Of a stretch of 64,000 bases of DNA, positions 45,986 to 55,055 are shown in pieces. Source of the DNA: Vulcanimicrobiota bacterium (GTDB taxonomy: Bacteria > Vulcanimicrobiota > JAJTBE01); contig JAIORV010000099.1 of NCBI GenBank assembly GCA_021107945.1, positions 34,413 through 98,412 on the forward strand, written 5' to 3'. The notes under the pieces were generated by a model. That model saw nothing but the letters and a program-made list of their open reading frames with translations. It was not told where the DNA came from and made no database searches. Both the position numbers and the translations under genes were made by a program. Numbering within the stretch: the first letter of the stretch is position 1; each line of letters opens with the position of its first letter.

Positions 45986-46015
45986 ATGACATGTTTCAAA
46001 TAAACGTGTTATATA
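45986..46015 (+). promoter_or_regulatory. Candidate sigma-70 promoter for the DUF1116 gene
   Basis: ATGACA (45986-45991), an 18-base spacer and TATATA (46010-46015). Five of six -35 bases match TTGACA. The 320-base gap here is AT-rich and otherwise holds nothing I can identify. Confidence 0.45.
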
Positions 46016-46092
46016 AAAGGATAATTACACTCTTTACAAAAAATATCTTTAAAATATGGTCGTTTTGTATCATTTTGTAAGGAGGAGTTCTC

Positions 46093-47499
46093 TTGAGTAA
46101 AATGCCTGATCTTATCAAGAAAGATTTAAATGTTGTGAATATGGGTCTCGAATCTTTTCACGAATCCCTGAAAGAACAGGGCAAATCATCCATACAGATG
46201 GACTGGAAGCCACCCGCAGGGGGAAAGGTGGAACTTCTACAGGCTCTGTCAGGTAAAGAGGAAATAATTGAAAAAGCAAACAAGGAGGCGCTCACAAGGC
46301 TTATTGAGGCGAATCCCGTTCTTGTTGATATCCTGCCTGCGATAGATATAATACCCGGCATGCATGAAAAGATGATCCTCCATGCAGGGGCGCCTGTTAA
46401 ATGGGAAAATATGGCGGGCCCCGTTAAAGGTGCTGTAATGGGAGCGCTGGTATATGAGGGACTTGCAAAAGATGTGGCATCTGCGGAAAAGCTTGCCGCC
46501 TCCGGAGAAATTGAATTCGCTCCATGCCATCACCACAACACCGTGGGGCCAATGTCGGGAGTGGTATCGCCTTCCATGTATGTCTTTTGTGTGAAAAATT
46601 TGACGCATGGAAATATGGCTCACTGCACGATGAACGAGGGGCTGGGCAAAGTATTGCGATTCGGTGCTTATGACAAAGACGTTATCAAGAAATTGAAATG
46701 GATGGAAAAGACTCTTGCCCCCGCGCTTCAAAAGGCTATTAGAGTAAAAAGAGAGGGGATAAACCTCAAATCAATCACGGCGCAGGCGTTAATGATGGGC
46801 GATGAGTGTCATAACCGCAATGTCGCCGCAACATCTCTTTTCCTGCGGGACATCACTCCTCTTTTACTGGAGGCAAGACTTGACAGAGAAATAATAAAGG
46901 CTGTTTTCGAATTTATCGCTTCAAACAACCATTTCTTCCTGAACCTGTCAATGGCGGCATGCAAGGCCATGGCGGATACTGTCCATGGGCTTGAAAATTC
47001 AACCGTAATGTGCGCAATGGCAAGAAACGGCACTGAAATCGGAATACGCGTGGCCGGTCTCGGAGATCGCTGGTTCACAGCCCCGGCGGGACATCCGAAG
47101 GGACTCTACTTCCCCGGTTATACCGACGATGACGCCTGCCCCGATCTTGGAGACTCCACCATATCCGAGACCGCGGGAATCGGCGGGTTTGCGATGGCTT
47201 CAGCCCCGGCGATAGTAAAGTTTGTCGGCGGAACACCGGCGGACGCGATTAAATATACAAGGAAGATGGGCGAAATCGTGGTGGGAAGACACAGGGATTA
47301 CCAGATGCCCGCAATGGACTTCCTGGGAACTCCCCTTGGAGTGGATATCCGCAAAGTTGTGGAAACAGGAATCACTCCCATAATAAATACCGGAATAGCC
47401 CATAAAGATCCCGGCGTAGGACAGATCGGGGCCGGCATCCTTTATGCTCCGATGGAAATGTTCGAGTCTGCGATAAAGGCATTGGCGAATGTCGGATAA
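46093..47499 (+). CDS. DUF1116 (YlbE/AllG-like) protein
   Basis: The 468-residue protein has a TTG start with AAGGAGG eight bases upstream (ATG 46102 is a weaker alternative). It aligns with the DUF1116 family: AGAPVKWENMAGPVKGA, FAPCHHHNTVGPMSG, MGDECHNRN, NHFFLNLSMAACK, ARNGTEIGIRV, WFTAPAGHPKGLYFPGY, GDSTISETAGIGGFAMASA. In E. coli the relative YlbE (AllG) is part of the oxamate carbamoyltransferase with FdrA-like AllF and AllH. Those partners are not here, so this lone copy may have another role. Its own promoter is likely at 45986-46015. Confidence 0.85.
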   Translation: MSKMPDLIKKDLNVVNMGLESFHESLKEQGKSSIQMDWKPPAGGKVELLQALSGKEEIIEKANKEALTRLIEANPVLVDILPAIDIIPGMHEKMILHAGAPVKWENMAGPVKGAVMGALVYEGLAKDVASAEKLAASGEIEFAPCHHHNTVGPMSGVVSPSMYVFCVKNLTHGNMAHCTMNEGLGKVLRFGAYDKDVIKKLKWMEKTLAPALQKAIRVKREGINLKSITAQALMMGDECHNRNVAATSLFLRDITPLLLEARLDREIIKAVFEFIASNNHFFLNLSMAACKAMADTVHGLENSTVMCAMARNGTEIGIRVAGLGDRWFTAPAGHPKGLYFPGYTDDDACPDLGDSTISETAGIGGFAMASAPAIVKFVGGTPADAIKYTRKMGEIVVGRHRDYQMPAMDFLGTPLGVDIRKVVETGITPIINTGIAHKDPGVGQIGAGILYAPMEMFESAIKALANVG

Positions 47500-47745
47500 C
47501 GAAGGTCGGAGGACGATGACGGAGTACGGAGTACGGAGGTATTTTTTTCACCACAGAGGACACAGAGGGTAATTGAGGACGGATTGCGGAGGCAAGAGGC
47601 CGGAGGTCGGAGGTCGGATCCCGTTTTCCATTTCCCCCTTCCCCTTTCCATAAAGTGGGAAGGATACAATCGGGTAATTTAGAAATTACAAGAAAAGGAT
47701 ATCTCGTTTAATACGTAATATAAAATTATAACGGAGTTAAAATCG
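47500..47745. repeat. Gap with GGAGTACGGAG and GGAGGTCGG words
   Basis: No gene is seen. Short tandem words GGAGTAC (47520-47535) and GGAGGTC (47602-47616), and a CACAGAGGACACAGAGG copy (about 47552-47569). Confidence 0.5.
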
Positions 47746-50700
47746 ATGGCGGAAAACACCAAGAAGTTAATAAAGCAAAGTAAGGACACCACCTTTCTAA
47801 TCGGTGTCGGCAGGAGACGAAGCGCGGTCGAGAAACTTGGTAAGATAGGCACCGGTGAAGTGGTTATTCCCCTCGTACAGGCACTGGAAGACGAGGATAA
47901 GGATGTAAAGAGATTGGCGTTCCAGGGGTTGGCATCTCTGAAAGATCCCCTTGCCAAGGAGGTTTTAAGGAATCTTTATGTCAAAAAGAGAAAAAAAGTT
48001 CTCTGGCAGTTAATCAAGAAAAATAACTATTTTCCCGATAACCTGGCGGAAAAGCTTGATTTCCTGGTAAAAGCCCGGGCTACAAAAGAAGTTGAAAACA
48101 TCGTCACAGAAAACAATTTCGAAAAGATCCTGGACCTGGTCATTGAAAGCGAAATGGAGAACCCTGTCGAAGTTCTAAAGCTGGTTATCGAAAAGGGCGG
48201 GGAAGAGGTGGAGATGAATGTGATCAAGAAATTCATCTCTTCAAAAAATGATGTCCTGTTCAGACTCATTGACTACAAGGAGTGGTACCCACCTCAGCTT
48301 GACAAGAAAATAATGTTCCTGCTTAAAACCGAGCGGTATGAGAAAGTAAGTCAGATGCTCGACGACGTGGATTTCCGGGAGGTTCTCAACATACTGACCA
48401 ATCCCAGGTTCCCTATGAAAAAACAAGCGTCGGAAGCTCTCTCTCTTGTCGATAATCCCATAATAATCGATGAAATCTGCCGGGTATTCCTGAAAGAGAA
48501 TTTAGAACACCTGACCTCTCTTATTAAGAAAAACACCTGGTCACCAAATCATCCACGTGAGAAGATATTCTTTTACATCAAAACCGGGTTCCTTGAAGAC
48601 TTTTTAGTGAACATAAACATTGATGCAAAAATGATCGGGGGCTACCTTGACGTACCCCATGTTAAAAAAGTAACCAAACTTCAGGACTTGAATCCCCTTG
48701 CAAATTACCTTGATGCGGTGGCGATATCCATAAAAACAGGCGAAAAACTGGAATCCGATGCCGACAACCCGCTCGCAGCGATAAGAACCAAGGCGAATGA
48801 GTACATGGAACATCCCAAGTCAAACGATATTATCAAGGAAATTTGTGATGACTTCCTCGAAAAAAGGAGCCCCTACCTAGGGCATCTTATAGTGCATATG
48901 GGATGGGCGCCGGAAGAGGCAGATGAAAAGACCAAGTTCTATCTACTTTCAAATCAACCCGATAAAGTTGTCAAAATGGGAGAAGAAGCAGTACAAACGC
49001 TATATGAAAATATTGTAAGCAATGACGAGCAATTAAAAACCAAAGCCGAGGAAGTATTCAGGAATTTCAAGAATCCAAAAGCGATAGACAAAGCTTTTCG
49101 CATCTATTTCTCAACTCTTGATCATCAAATTGAAGCTATTATCAAGGAAAAAAACTGGAAACCCCACGACAAGACCGAGAAAGCTCTTTATTTCATTTTC
49201 TCAAAACAGCTTGATCGTTACACTGAAGTCGAACCCGACGGATTTGATATACTTTTCGACGGTTATAAAACACTGGACTCGGTTCAGAGATTTAAACTCA
49301 TAGACATCCTGATAAAATACAAGGGAGAGCGTTTTGTTGACTTTCTGTTAAAACTCTTTTCTTATGAGAAAAATCCAAGAGTTCTCAAGCTTTTATGTAC
49401 AATTCTACCTGTATTTTTCGACAAGGTAAATGAGCCGCTACAAGAAATGGCGAAGACAATGCAAGGGAACGTCCTGAAGGAAGTGGTAATAGCCCTCAAG
49501 GAGCTTGAGACAAAAGACAGTCTTAATATGCTTTACAAAATAGGGTGTGTAAAATCAGGTTATACATGTTTGTGGATTCTGAAATTATTGGAGCAGGCAC
49601 GCTGGCAACCTGAAGACAAGAGAGAAAGAGCTTTTTTCTACGATCTTTTCAAGATACGGGACGGGATGATAAGGACACTTCAGAACAAAATTGTCGATGA
49701 GGATTCCACTATTCGTGAGACCGCTGCTTTTGCATTCAGCGATATGGGCGACGAACGTGAACTCACAACCCTCATGAAATATGTTGAAGATCCCTCTGAC
49801 AATGTCAGAGCGGCGATTGCATATTCGATAGGAAAGCTTTGCGCCCTTTCCCCGAACGACGCTATTCAACAGATTGACAACTTCAGGATAGGCTCTATCT
49901 ATATGATTTTCAATGATGTGAAAAAAGCTTTTCTGGTGGGATCCGATATCGAGCAGGTGGCAATCCTCGGAAGAAATTACCAGATTGGAAATTTGGTTCT
50001 CAGGATTTTTTCCATTGCAGTTCTTGAAGGACTACAGAAAAGAGAGGGAATTCCCACACTGATTTCAGCTATCAACGATCCTAAACCCCTTATTAGAATA
50101 ACAGCGTTAAAAGCACTTCGTGACCTTTCGGACAGGGAGAGCGAGAAGCCTCTGTTAGAGTTGGTCGAAGACGATGATGAAGAAACCAGGATAATTGTAG
50201 CGGAAGCGCTGGGAAGTATGGCCGGTGAGGAATCCGTAGAGCATGTTCTAGCAAGAATCAATACGGGTGAATACTCACATTCAGACGGACTTGTGCTGAC
50301 TCTCGGAAAACTGAATCCCCACGAACACAGGGAGCTTTTCGAGAGGATAGTCAACCGCCCCGATTTCAGCTTCGAGGGAAAGAAAGCGGCAATCCAGTCC
50401 CTGGGATTGACAAAAGACGACAAAGCGGCACACTTCCTCCTCAGTTCGCTCAGGAATGTAACGGCGGTAATTTCCAGGGAAGAGGATCTTATACCCTACA
50501 TCGATGCATTGGGAGCAATAGGCACAAATATTGCATACCAGGAAATGGCCAAGCTTCTTATCACCGGAACCTGGAAGGTGCGAAAGGCGATAATAAAAGC
50601 ATTTGGAAATATTCCCGAGAGAATAACCCTGGTCAATATTATTAAAGCACTTGAAGATCCAAATCCATGGATTCAGATGGAAGCAATTGATGCATTAACC

Positions 50701-50919
50701 AGATATACCAATCACTATTTCGAATTCCGTGATACCAAAAAAGATCTACAGTTTGTGGGCGCAATTATTGCCCGGCTTAAAAAATTCAAACTTAACGAGT
50801 TTGCAGACAAAAGAGCGGATGAGTATGGTTTGCTGATAGAATTATCCGCTATGCTCCTCAGGTACAGGTTTACAAAACTGTATTTAAGCAAAAAACCGAA
50901 GATTATTGACGAGGGCTGA
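47746..50919 (+). CDS. Very large HEAT-repeat protein
   Basis: The 1057-residue soluble protein is built from HEAT/PBS-lyase-type helical repeats. HEAT units show best near the start (VVIPLVQALEDEDKDVKRLA) and after about 650 (DPSDNVRAAIAYSIGKL, DPKPLIRITALKALRDL, DDDEETRIIVAEALGSM, DPNPWIQMEAIDALTRY). In the first two-thirds a motif WxPxxxxEKxxFYL recurs about six times (EWYPPQLDKKIMFLL, WSPNHPREKIFFYI, WAPEEADEKTKFYL, WKPHDKTEKALYFI, WQPEDKRERAFFYD). Such proteins act as scaffolds; no enzyme domain is present. CGGAG lies about ten bases before the ATG. No partner gene adjoins. Confidence 0.88.
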   Translation: MAENTKKLIKQSKDTTFLIGVGRRRSAVEKLGKIGTGEVVIPLVQALEDEDKDVKRLAFQGLASLKDPLAKEVLRNLYVKKRKKVLWQLIKKNNYFPDNLAEKLDFLVKARATKEVENIVTENNFEKILDLVIESEMENPVEVLKLVIEKGGEEVEMNVIKKFISSKNDVLFRLIDYKEWYPPQLDKKIMFLLKTERYEKVSQMLDDVDFREVLNILTNPRFPMKKQASEALSLVDNPIIIDEICRVFLKENLEHLTSLIKKNTWSPNHPREKIFFYIKTGFLEDFLVNINIDAKMIGGYLDVPHVKKVTKLQDLNPLANYLDAVAISIKTGEKLESDADNPLAAIRTKANEYMEHPKSNDIIKEICDDFLEKRSPYLGHLIVHMGWAPEEADEKTKFYLLSNQPDKVVKMGEEAVQTLYENIVSNDEQLKTKAEEVFRNFKNPKAIDKAFRIYFSTLDHQIEAIIKEKNWKPHDKTEKALYFIFSKQLDRYTEVEPDGFDILFDGYKTLDSVQRFKLIDILIKYKGERFVDFLLKLFSYEKNPRVLKLLCTILPVFFDKVNEPLQEMAKTMQGNVLKEVVIALKELETKDSLNMLYKIGCVKSGYTCLWILKLLEQARWQPEDKRERAFFYDLFKIRDGMIRTLQNKIVDEDSTIRETAAFAFSDMGDERELTTLMKYVEDPSDNVRAAIAYSIGKLCALSPNDAIQQIDNFRIGSIYMIFNDVKKAFLVGSDIEQVAILGRNYQIGNLVLRIFSIAVLEGLQKREGIPTLISAINDPKPLIRITALKALRDLSDRESEKPLLELVEDDDEETRIIVAEALGSMAGEESVEHVLARINTGEYSHSDGLVLTLGKLNPHEHRELFERIVNRPDFSFEGKKAAIQSLGLTKDDKAAHFLLSSLRNVTAVISREEDLIPYIDALGAIGTNIAYQEMAKLLITGTWKVRKAIIKAFGNIPERITLVNIIKALEDPNPWIQMEAIDALTRYTNHYFEFRDTKKDLQFVGAIIARLKKFKLNEFADKRADEYGLLIELSAMLLRYRFTKLYLSKKPKIIDEG

Positions 50920-50972
50920 TCAAACAATATTCATGTGACATTATGAAAAAACAGTGAGTCTGATGGACTGCC

Positions 50973-51078
50973 TGTGGATAACTCTGTGTATAACTATACG
51001 CATGAATTCCTCCTGATATTCAGCTTTCTTGTTCCGAATCATCCTTTTTTCAGGGATACTTTTTTGACCTGTGGATAA
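50973..51078 (-). promoter_or_regulatory. Cluster of three consensus DnaA boxes
   Basis: TGTGGATAA at 50973-50981, TGTGTATAA at 50985-50993 and TGTGGATAA at 51070-51078 are all reverse complements of TTATNCACA, the DnaA-box consensus, in the same orientation within 106 bases. The gap between the genes is 183 bases and contains AT-rich runs. The only other consensus box I found in the window is a lone one inside a coding region near 35366. Confidence 0.7.
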
Positions 51079-51102
51079 CTTTATTACACCGGAGGTATTT
51101 TA

Positions 51103-52572
51103 ATGCTGGAGACCATACGTAATGAATTTCCTATATGCATGCAAAAATTTCCCATTATGGGTGGAGTAGAAGAAAAGGCCCTGATATATTTCGATCATGG
51201 CGCGTCCACACATCCTCCCCGGCGGGTTATTGATGCACATTGCACATTTGTAGAAAAATATTATTCCAATATACACCGGGGTAATCATAACCTTTCAATG
51301 ATTGCTACCGATATGTTTGACAAGGTTGAAGAGGTAATAATGAATTTCATTAAGGGCGATCAGGAAACAAACACCGCCATTCTTACCACTAACACCACCT
51401 GCGCCCTTGACTTGGCGGCATACGTAATGTCAAACATTGAGGGTATTACCCTTACAACCCTGATGGAGCATCATTCAAATTACCTTCCACATGTAAAATA
51501 TGGAGAGGTGGAAATAATTGGCTTGAATCCCGACGGGACCCTGAACATGGAAGACTTAAAGGATAAGCTGGACAGGTTGCCGGTGAAACTTGTGGCGGTA
51601 ACGGGAGCGTCAAACGTGACGGGATTCATGCCCGACATACCTGAGATTGCCCGCCTTACCCACGATGCAGGCGCAAGAATACTTATTGACGGCGCGCAGT
51701 TGCTGGCACATCATAGCATAGACGTACTGCCTGACGAGGATCCGGGACATATAGATTTCTTCGCCGCCGCCGGACATAAGGCCTATGCGCCGTTCGGATC
51801 GGCTTTCCTATTCGGTCCCCGGATACTTTTTGACAGCATCGAGCCTTATATCCCGGGAGGTGGGACGGTGCAGTTCGTTACGCCCCGGATGAATATCTGG
51901 GCAAAATCCCCGGATCGCCATCAGGGCGGAACGCCAAATATACCCGGGGCAATTGCAATGGGAGAATCCCTGAAGTTCCTGAAAGAAGTCGGGCTTGATA
52001 AGATTCGGGAGCATGAAAAATTCCTTTATAAATATATGCTTGACGGACTCCAGGCGATCAATGGAGTGAGCGTTTATGGACCGAAGGATCCTGACAGATG
52101 TATAGGGGTAATAACATTCAACATCACCGATATCCCCAACGAACTTGTTGCGGCGATTCTCAATTATGAGGCCGCTATTGCCACCAGGAACGGGTGCTTC
52201 TGCGCCCACCCATATATTCAGTCCCTTCTCGATATCGAGGAACCCGAGGAATGCTGGAACAAATTTAACAGCGGGGAGAACCTCTTCCTCATGGGAGCGG
52301 TCAGGGCGACAATCGGCATCTATAACAATAAAGATGAGATCGATGAGCTTTTGAGAATGGTGAGGGTTATCCGAGATCAGAAATGGAAAGGAGATTATGA
52401 CCTGAAAGCAGCTTCAATGTGTCAACCCATCAGGTTTACATTAAAGAAGGGGGGCGCGGGAACGGCGACATGTCTACCTAAAATGGGAAATGGGAAAAGG
52501 GAAATGGGAAAAGGGAAATGTGAAACAGGGAAAGGGGAAAAACCTGTTAAACCGGGTGCAACATGTGGATAG
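51103..52572 (+). CDS. Class V aminotransferase, cysteine-desulfurase (SufS)-like
   Basis: The 489-residue PLP enzyme starts with ATG preceded by GGAGGT. Its fold is SufS/CsdA-like: FDHGASTHPP near 30, MEHHSNYLPH, DGAQLLAHH, the PLP lysine in AAAGHKAYAPFGSAF (Lys227), HQGGTPNIPGAIAMG, and RNGCFCAHPY holding the candidate catalytic Cys. It should remove sulfur (or selenium) from cysteine, though no other suf/isc genes adjoin. The last 30 or so residues (KMGNGKREMGKGKCETGKG) are low-complexity and encoded by an intergenic-type repeat, so the natural C-terminus was replaced. Three DnaA boxes lie just upstream. Confidence 0.85.
   Translation: MLETIRNEFPICMQKFPIMGGVEEKALIYFDHGASTHPPRRVIDAHCTFVEKYYSNIHRGNHNLSMIATDMFDKVEEVIMNFIKGDQETNTAILTTNTTCALDLAAYVMSNIEGITLTTLMEHHSNYLPHVKYGEVEIIGLNPDGTLNMEDLKDKLDRLPVKLVAVTGASNVTGFMPDIPEIARLTHDAGARILIDGAQLLAHHSIDVLPDEDPGHIDFFAAAGHKAYAPFGSAFLFGPRILFDSIEPYIPGGGTVQFVTPRMNIWAKSPDRHQGGTPNIPGAIAMGESLKFLKEVGLDKIREHEKFLYKYMLDGLQAINGVSVYGPKDPDRCIGVITFNITDIPNELVAAILNYEAAIATRNGCFCAHPYIQSLLDIEEPEECWNKFNSGENLFLMGAVRATIGIYNNKDEIDELLRMVRVIRDQKWKGDYDLKAASMCQPIRFTLKKGGAGTATCLPKMGNGKREMGKGKCETGKGEKPVKPGATCG
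52481..52541 (+). repeat. GGGAAATGGGAAAA repeat read as coding sequence
   Basis: Tandem words AAATGGGAAATGGGAAAA and GGGAAATG span the last codons of the SufS-like gene. The same words fill several intergenic gaps (for example 47630-47650 and 61375-61400). Here the repeat is in frame and forms the protein's tail. Confidence 0.8.
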
Positions 52573-52706
52573 CAGGACTGATTGTGGATGTGTTTTTTAC
52601 CGCAAAGATATTATGAATGTAAAAAAAATATTTTAATCTTTGCGGTCTTTGTAGTGAAAAATATATCATTAAGAACTGGAAACAGATTAAAAAACAGGCT
52701 CCCGGT
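52573..52706. repeat. Short gap with the 'tttgcggtctttg' repeat
   Basis: It holds an imperfect inverted pair, ACCGCAAAGATATT (52600) and AATCTTTGCGGTC (52635), around an A/T-rich centre. No gene. Confidence 0.5.
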
Positions 52707-52910
52707 TCATCCTTCTTCCACCTTAACGTTGAAGCTATGATTTACCCCGTCAAAGCATATCCTCTTGACGACTCCGTTTAAACATGACACAACCGGATCT
52801 CCATTTTCGTCATTTCCGAGAACTTCGCCCTTTTTTATACGCTCTCCGGTCTGGTAATATGGGCCACCGGAGGCGTCGATAAGATATTCTTCTTCAGGCA
52901 TTTTAATCAC
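52707..52910 (-). CDS. Small hybrid-motif (biotinyl/lipoyl-like) protein
   Basis: This 67-residue protein has AAAGGA upstream of its ATG. The pattern GERIKKGEVLGND then GDPVVSCLNGVVKRI and HSFNVKVEEG matches half-barrel/hybrid-motif folds such as biotinyl and lipoyl domains or the RnfC N-terminal hybrid. It has no MKM-type modified lysine at the turn (CLNG is found instead), so it is probably not biotinylated or lipoylated. It stands alone between repeats. It may be a free carrier-like or metal-binding domain. Confidence 0.65.
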   Translation of the reverse strand: MIKMPEEEYLIDASGGPYYQTGERIKKGEVLGNDENGDPVVSCLNGVVKRICFDGVNHSFNVKVEEG

Positions 52911-53103
52911 ATCCTTTCAATAATTGAATTATCGACCTTGCGTTAAAATCCCTTTTTTCTTCACCGCAAAGACCACAAAGATTAAGAATGATTTTCTTTG
53001 CGCACTTTGCTTCTTTGCGGTTAATTTTAAATTCTTCCTTATAGAATGACAAGCATTTTAAGGGGTTGAATAGTTATACAACCTCTGCGGTAAAAAAAGC
53101 AAA
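52911..53103. repeat. Gap with CAAAGACCACAAAG repeats
   Basis: CACCGCAAAGACCACAAAG (52962) and GCGCACTTTGCTTC (52999) form an imperfect inverted pair; CTCTGCGGTAAAAA lies at 53083. It is the same family as 52600 and 61300. No gene. Confidence 0.5.
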
Positions 53104-54471
53104 TCAGAATGGGAATTTAATTCCCAACAGTTTTCCGATTTTTTTAGGAATATCGGTCTGGTCATAAAAGCCGTCGAATATTTGACAACCCGGGCCGTAT
53201 GCAGCGACTATAACCGGTGTCCCGGAGTGTCCGCCGGTAGCGAATAGAACTCCCGTGCGCTTGCTGATTATATGGGCGATAATGGTTCCCCCGTATCCCA
53301 ATTCATCCCTGACTTTCAGCTTGCCGTTTGCCTCATCTATGACCATTTTTCGCTCTTTATCGGTAAGATTGTCAATGCCTGCATATTTTCCGAACACTTC
53401 ATCAACGTTGCTGCCGTCTTTTTTTATCATCCCTGCCATTTTCCCGGAGGTTGCTTTCAATTTCCTGATCTGAGAGATATTCGTGCCGGCCGTTATTGTC
53501 ATTCCACCCGTTTCATGATCATTTACCACAATAATCAGGGTATGTTTATCATTTTTGGCAAAATCAAGAGCAACCTTCACGGCTTTATCAAATGCAATAG
53601 TATTATAGACAGAACCCGCTACATCGTGACCATGATTTGCCCAGTCGATTTTTCCTCCCTCGACCATGAGAAAGAACCCCTTCGGATTCTTCTTCAGGGT
53701 TTTTATAGCAATGTTTGTCATTTCCGCCAGGGAAGGCTCTTTTGCCTTATTACGGTCAATCTCGTAATCCATTGATCCATATCGAAAAAGCCCTAATACC
53801 TTTTTATCCTTATCTGGATTAAGCTTATTAAATGACTTGAGGTCACTTATATATGTATATCCTGACTTCTTAAACTCGTTGATAAGATGCCTCTTGTCTT
53901 TCCTTTTCCCTTTCAACTCTTTGGGAAGAAAGTCGCATGTTCCACCTGCCATGAGGAAATCTATCCCGTTTTTCAGATACTGCGATGCTATCTCGGAGTA
54001 CATTTTCCTTTGTTTTACATGCGCGCCATATACCGCCGGTGTGGCATGCGCTATTGTAACATCCGTAATAAGTCCGGTGGATTTTCCTCTTTGTTTGCAA
54101 GCTTCCAATATTGTAGTCCTGGACTTGCCATCTGGAGTCATTGAAATCATTCCGTTATTGGTTTTATATCCCGTGGCAAGCGCGGTTCCCGCCGCGGCGG
54201 AGTCCGTAACAATTGCATCGAGCGAGTGATCAAAAGCAACTCCTGATGTGGTCAGACTTTCGCATACAAGGCGGTGGTCGGCATCGCCTTTACCCTCCAC
54301 AATGGCCGCAATTCGTCTTTGCTGATTGCCCATTCCGTCACCGATAAGCACAATGACATTCTTTACTTTTACATCCTTCTTCGCCCTTATGCCATCTTTG
54401 CAGGCAATTGCGAATACAAGGGATATAAGGATAAGGATAACGATAAATCTTTTGAAATTTTTGCTAATCAT
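53104..54471 (-). CDS. Alkaline phosphatase (PhoA family), probable lipoprotein
   Basis: The 455-residue enzyme has an N-terminal signal ending FAIAC (Cys24), a possible lipidation site. Motifs: LIGDGMGNQQ (Asp45, metal), VTDSAAAGTALATGYKT with nucleophile Ser91, DVTIAHATPAVYG, LMVEGGKIDWANHGHD, VVNDHETGGM (Asp/His metal ligands) and the late FATGGHSGTPV. All metal-site residues of the family are present. It hydrolyses phosphate monoesters outside the cytoplasm. GGAGG precedes the ATG. No PhoB box or other pho gene is obvious nearby. Confidence 0.93.
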   Translation of the reverse strand: MISKNFKRFIVILILISLVFAIACKDGIRAKKDVKVKNVIVLIGDGMGNQQRRIAAIVEGKGDADHRLVCESLTTSGVAFDHSLDAIVTDSAAAGTALATGYKTNNGMISMTPDGKSRTTILEACKQRGKSTGLITDVTIAHATPAVYGAHVKQRKMYSEIASQYLKNGIDFLMAGGTCDFLPKELKGKRKDKRHLINEFKKSGYTYISDLKSFNKLNPDKDKKVLGLFRYGSMDYEIDRNKAKEPSLAEMTNIAIKTLKKNPKGFFLMVEGGKIDWANHGHDVAGSVYNTIAFDKAVKVALDFAKNDKHTLIIVVNDHETGGMTITAGTNISQIRKLKATSGKMAGMIKKDGSNVDEVFGKYAGIDNLTDKERKMVIDEANGKLKVRDELGYGGTIIAHIISKRTGVLFATGGHSGTPVIVAAYGPGCQIFDGFYDQTDIPKKIGKLLGIKFPF

Positions 54472-54501
54472 TTTAACCTCCGATTAATTAATCAAGATAT
54501 T

Positions 54502-54611
54502 GGGGCTGTCCAATAAGTCATCCCGAACTTGTTTCGGGATCTGAAAAATGGCTTGGATATTAGATCCTGAAACGAGTTCAGGATGACTATTCACACTTTT
54601 TAGTCAGCCCC
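54502..54611. repeat. Dispersed palindromic element bounded by GGGGCTG/CAGCCCC
   Basis: Outer inverted repeat GGGGCTG (54502-54508) and CAGCCCC (54605-54611). Inside, AGTCATCCCGAACTTG pairs with a GAGTTCAGGATGACT copy. It is a longer relative of the element at 1204-1307. Confidence 0.7.
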
Positions 54612-54614
54612 CTG

Positions 54615-54698
54615 CTTTAAGCACCTTTAGGTGACCTGCCAAAGCACTTGAAATAAATTCTATTACTTCTCAACAAACTAACATGTGTGAGATGTGAG
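54615..54698 (-). repeat. Reverse copy of the left part of the 28311-28682 element
   Basis: On the minus strand it reads ACACATGTTAGTTTGTTGAG, then AAGTAATAGAATTTATTTC and AAGTGCTTTGGCAGG, closely matching 28313-28395. No gene lies in the 54612-54948 gap. A direct repeat GCTATCCAAATCTCA occurs at about 54711 and 54915. Confidence 0.7.
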
Positions 54699-54948
54699 TA
54701 TTTAATAAATGCTATCCAAATCTCAGATATTGTTTTATAATTACATGCAGCTTTCTTTCCTGTAATTGAGAGGGTTTGGCAAGGATATTGAAGAAATAAT
54801 TCTAACCTTTCAGAATCAAGGTTTTATAAAGGACTCAGCACCTATCCAGTCTATTCTGCTTGCATTGAATATCTCCTCTCATTTTTAACAAAATTTAGTT
54901 ACCTGTAAAAACAAACGCTATCCAAATCTCACTTTTTTGTTTTTCCCC

Positions 54949-54977
54949 TTGACTTTTAATGAAATTACCGATAAAAT
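54949..54977 (+). promoter_or_regulatory. Sigma-70-type promoter of the minor-pilin operon
   Basis: TTGACT (54949-54954), a 17-base spacer and TAAAAT (54972-54977). It lies about 80 bases before the first pilin start, giving a 5' leader of roughly 70 bases. Confidence 0.65.
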
Positions 54978-55055
54978 TTAAGTACGAATCCGAATTACTA
55001 TGATCTTAAATGTTTCGACATTTTTAGGCGCTTTTTGGATTTATTGGGGGTTTTT

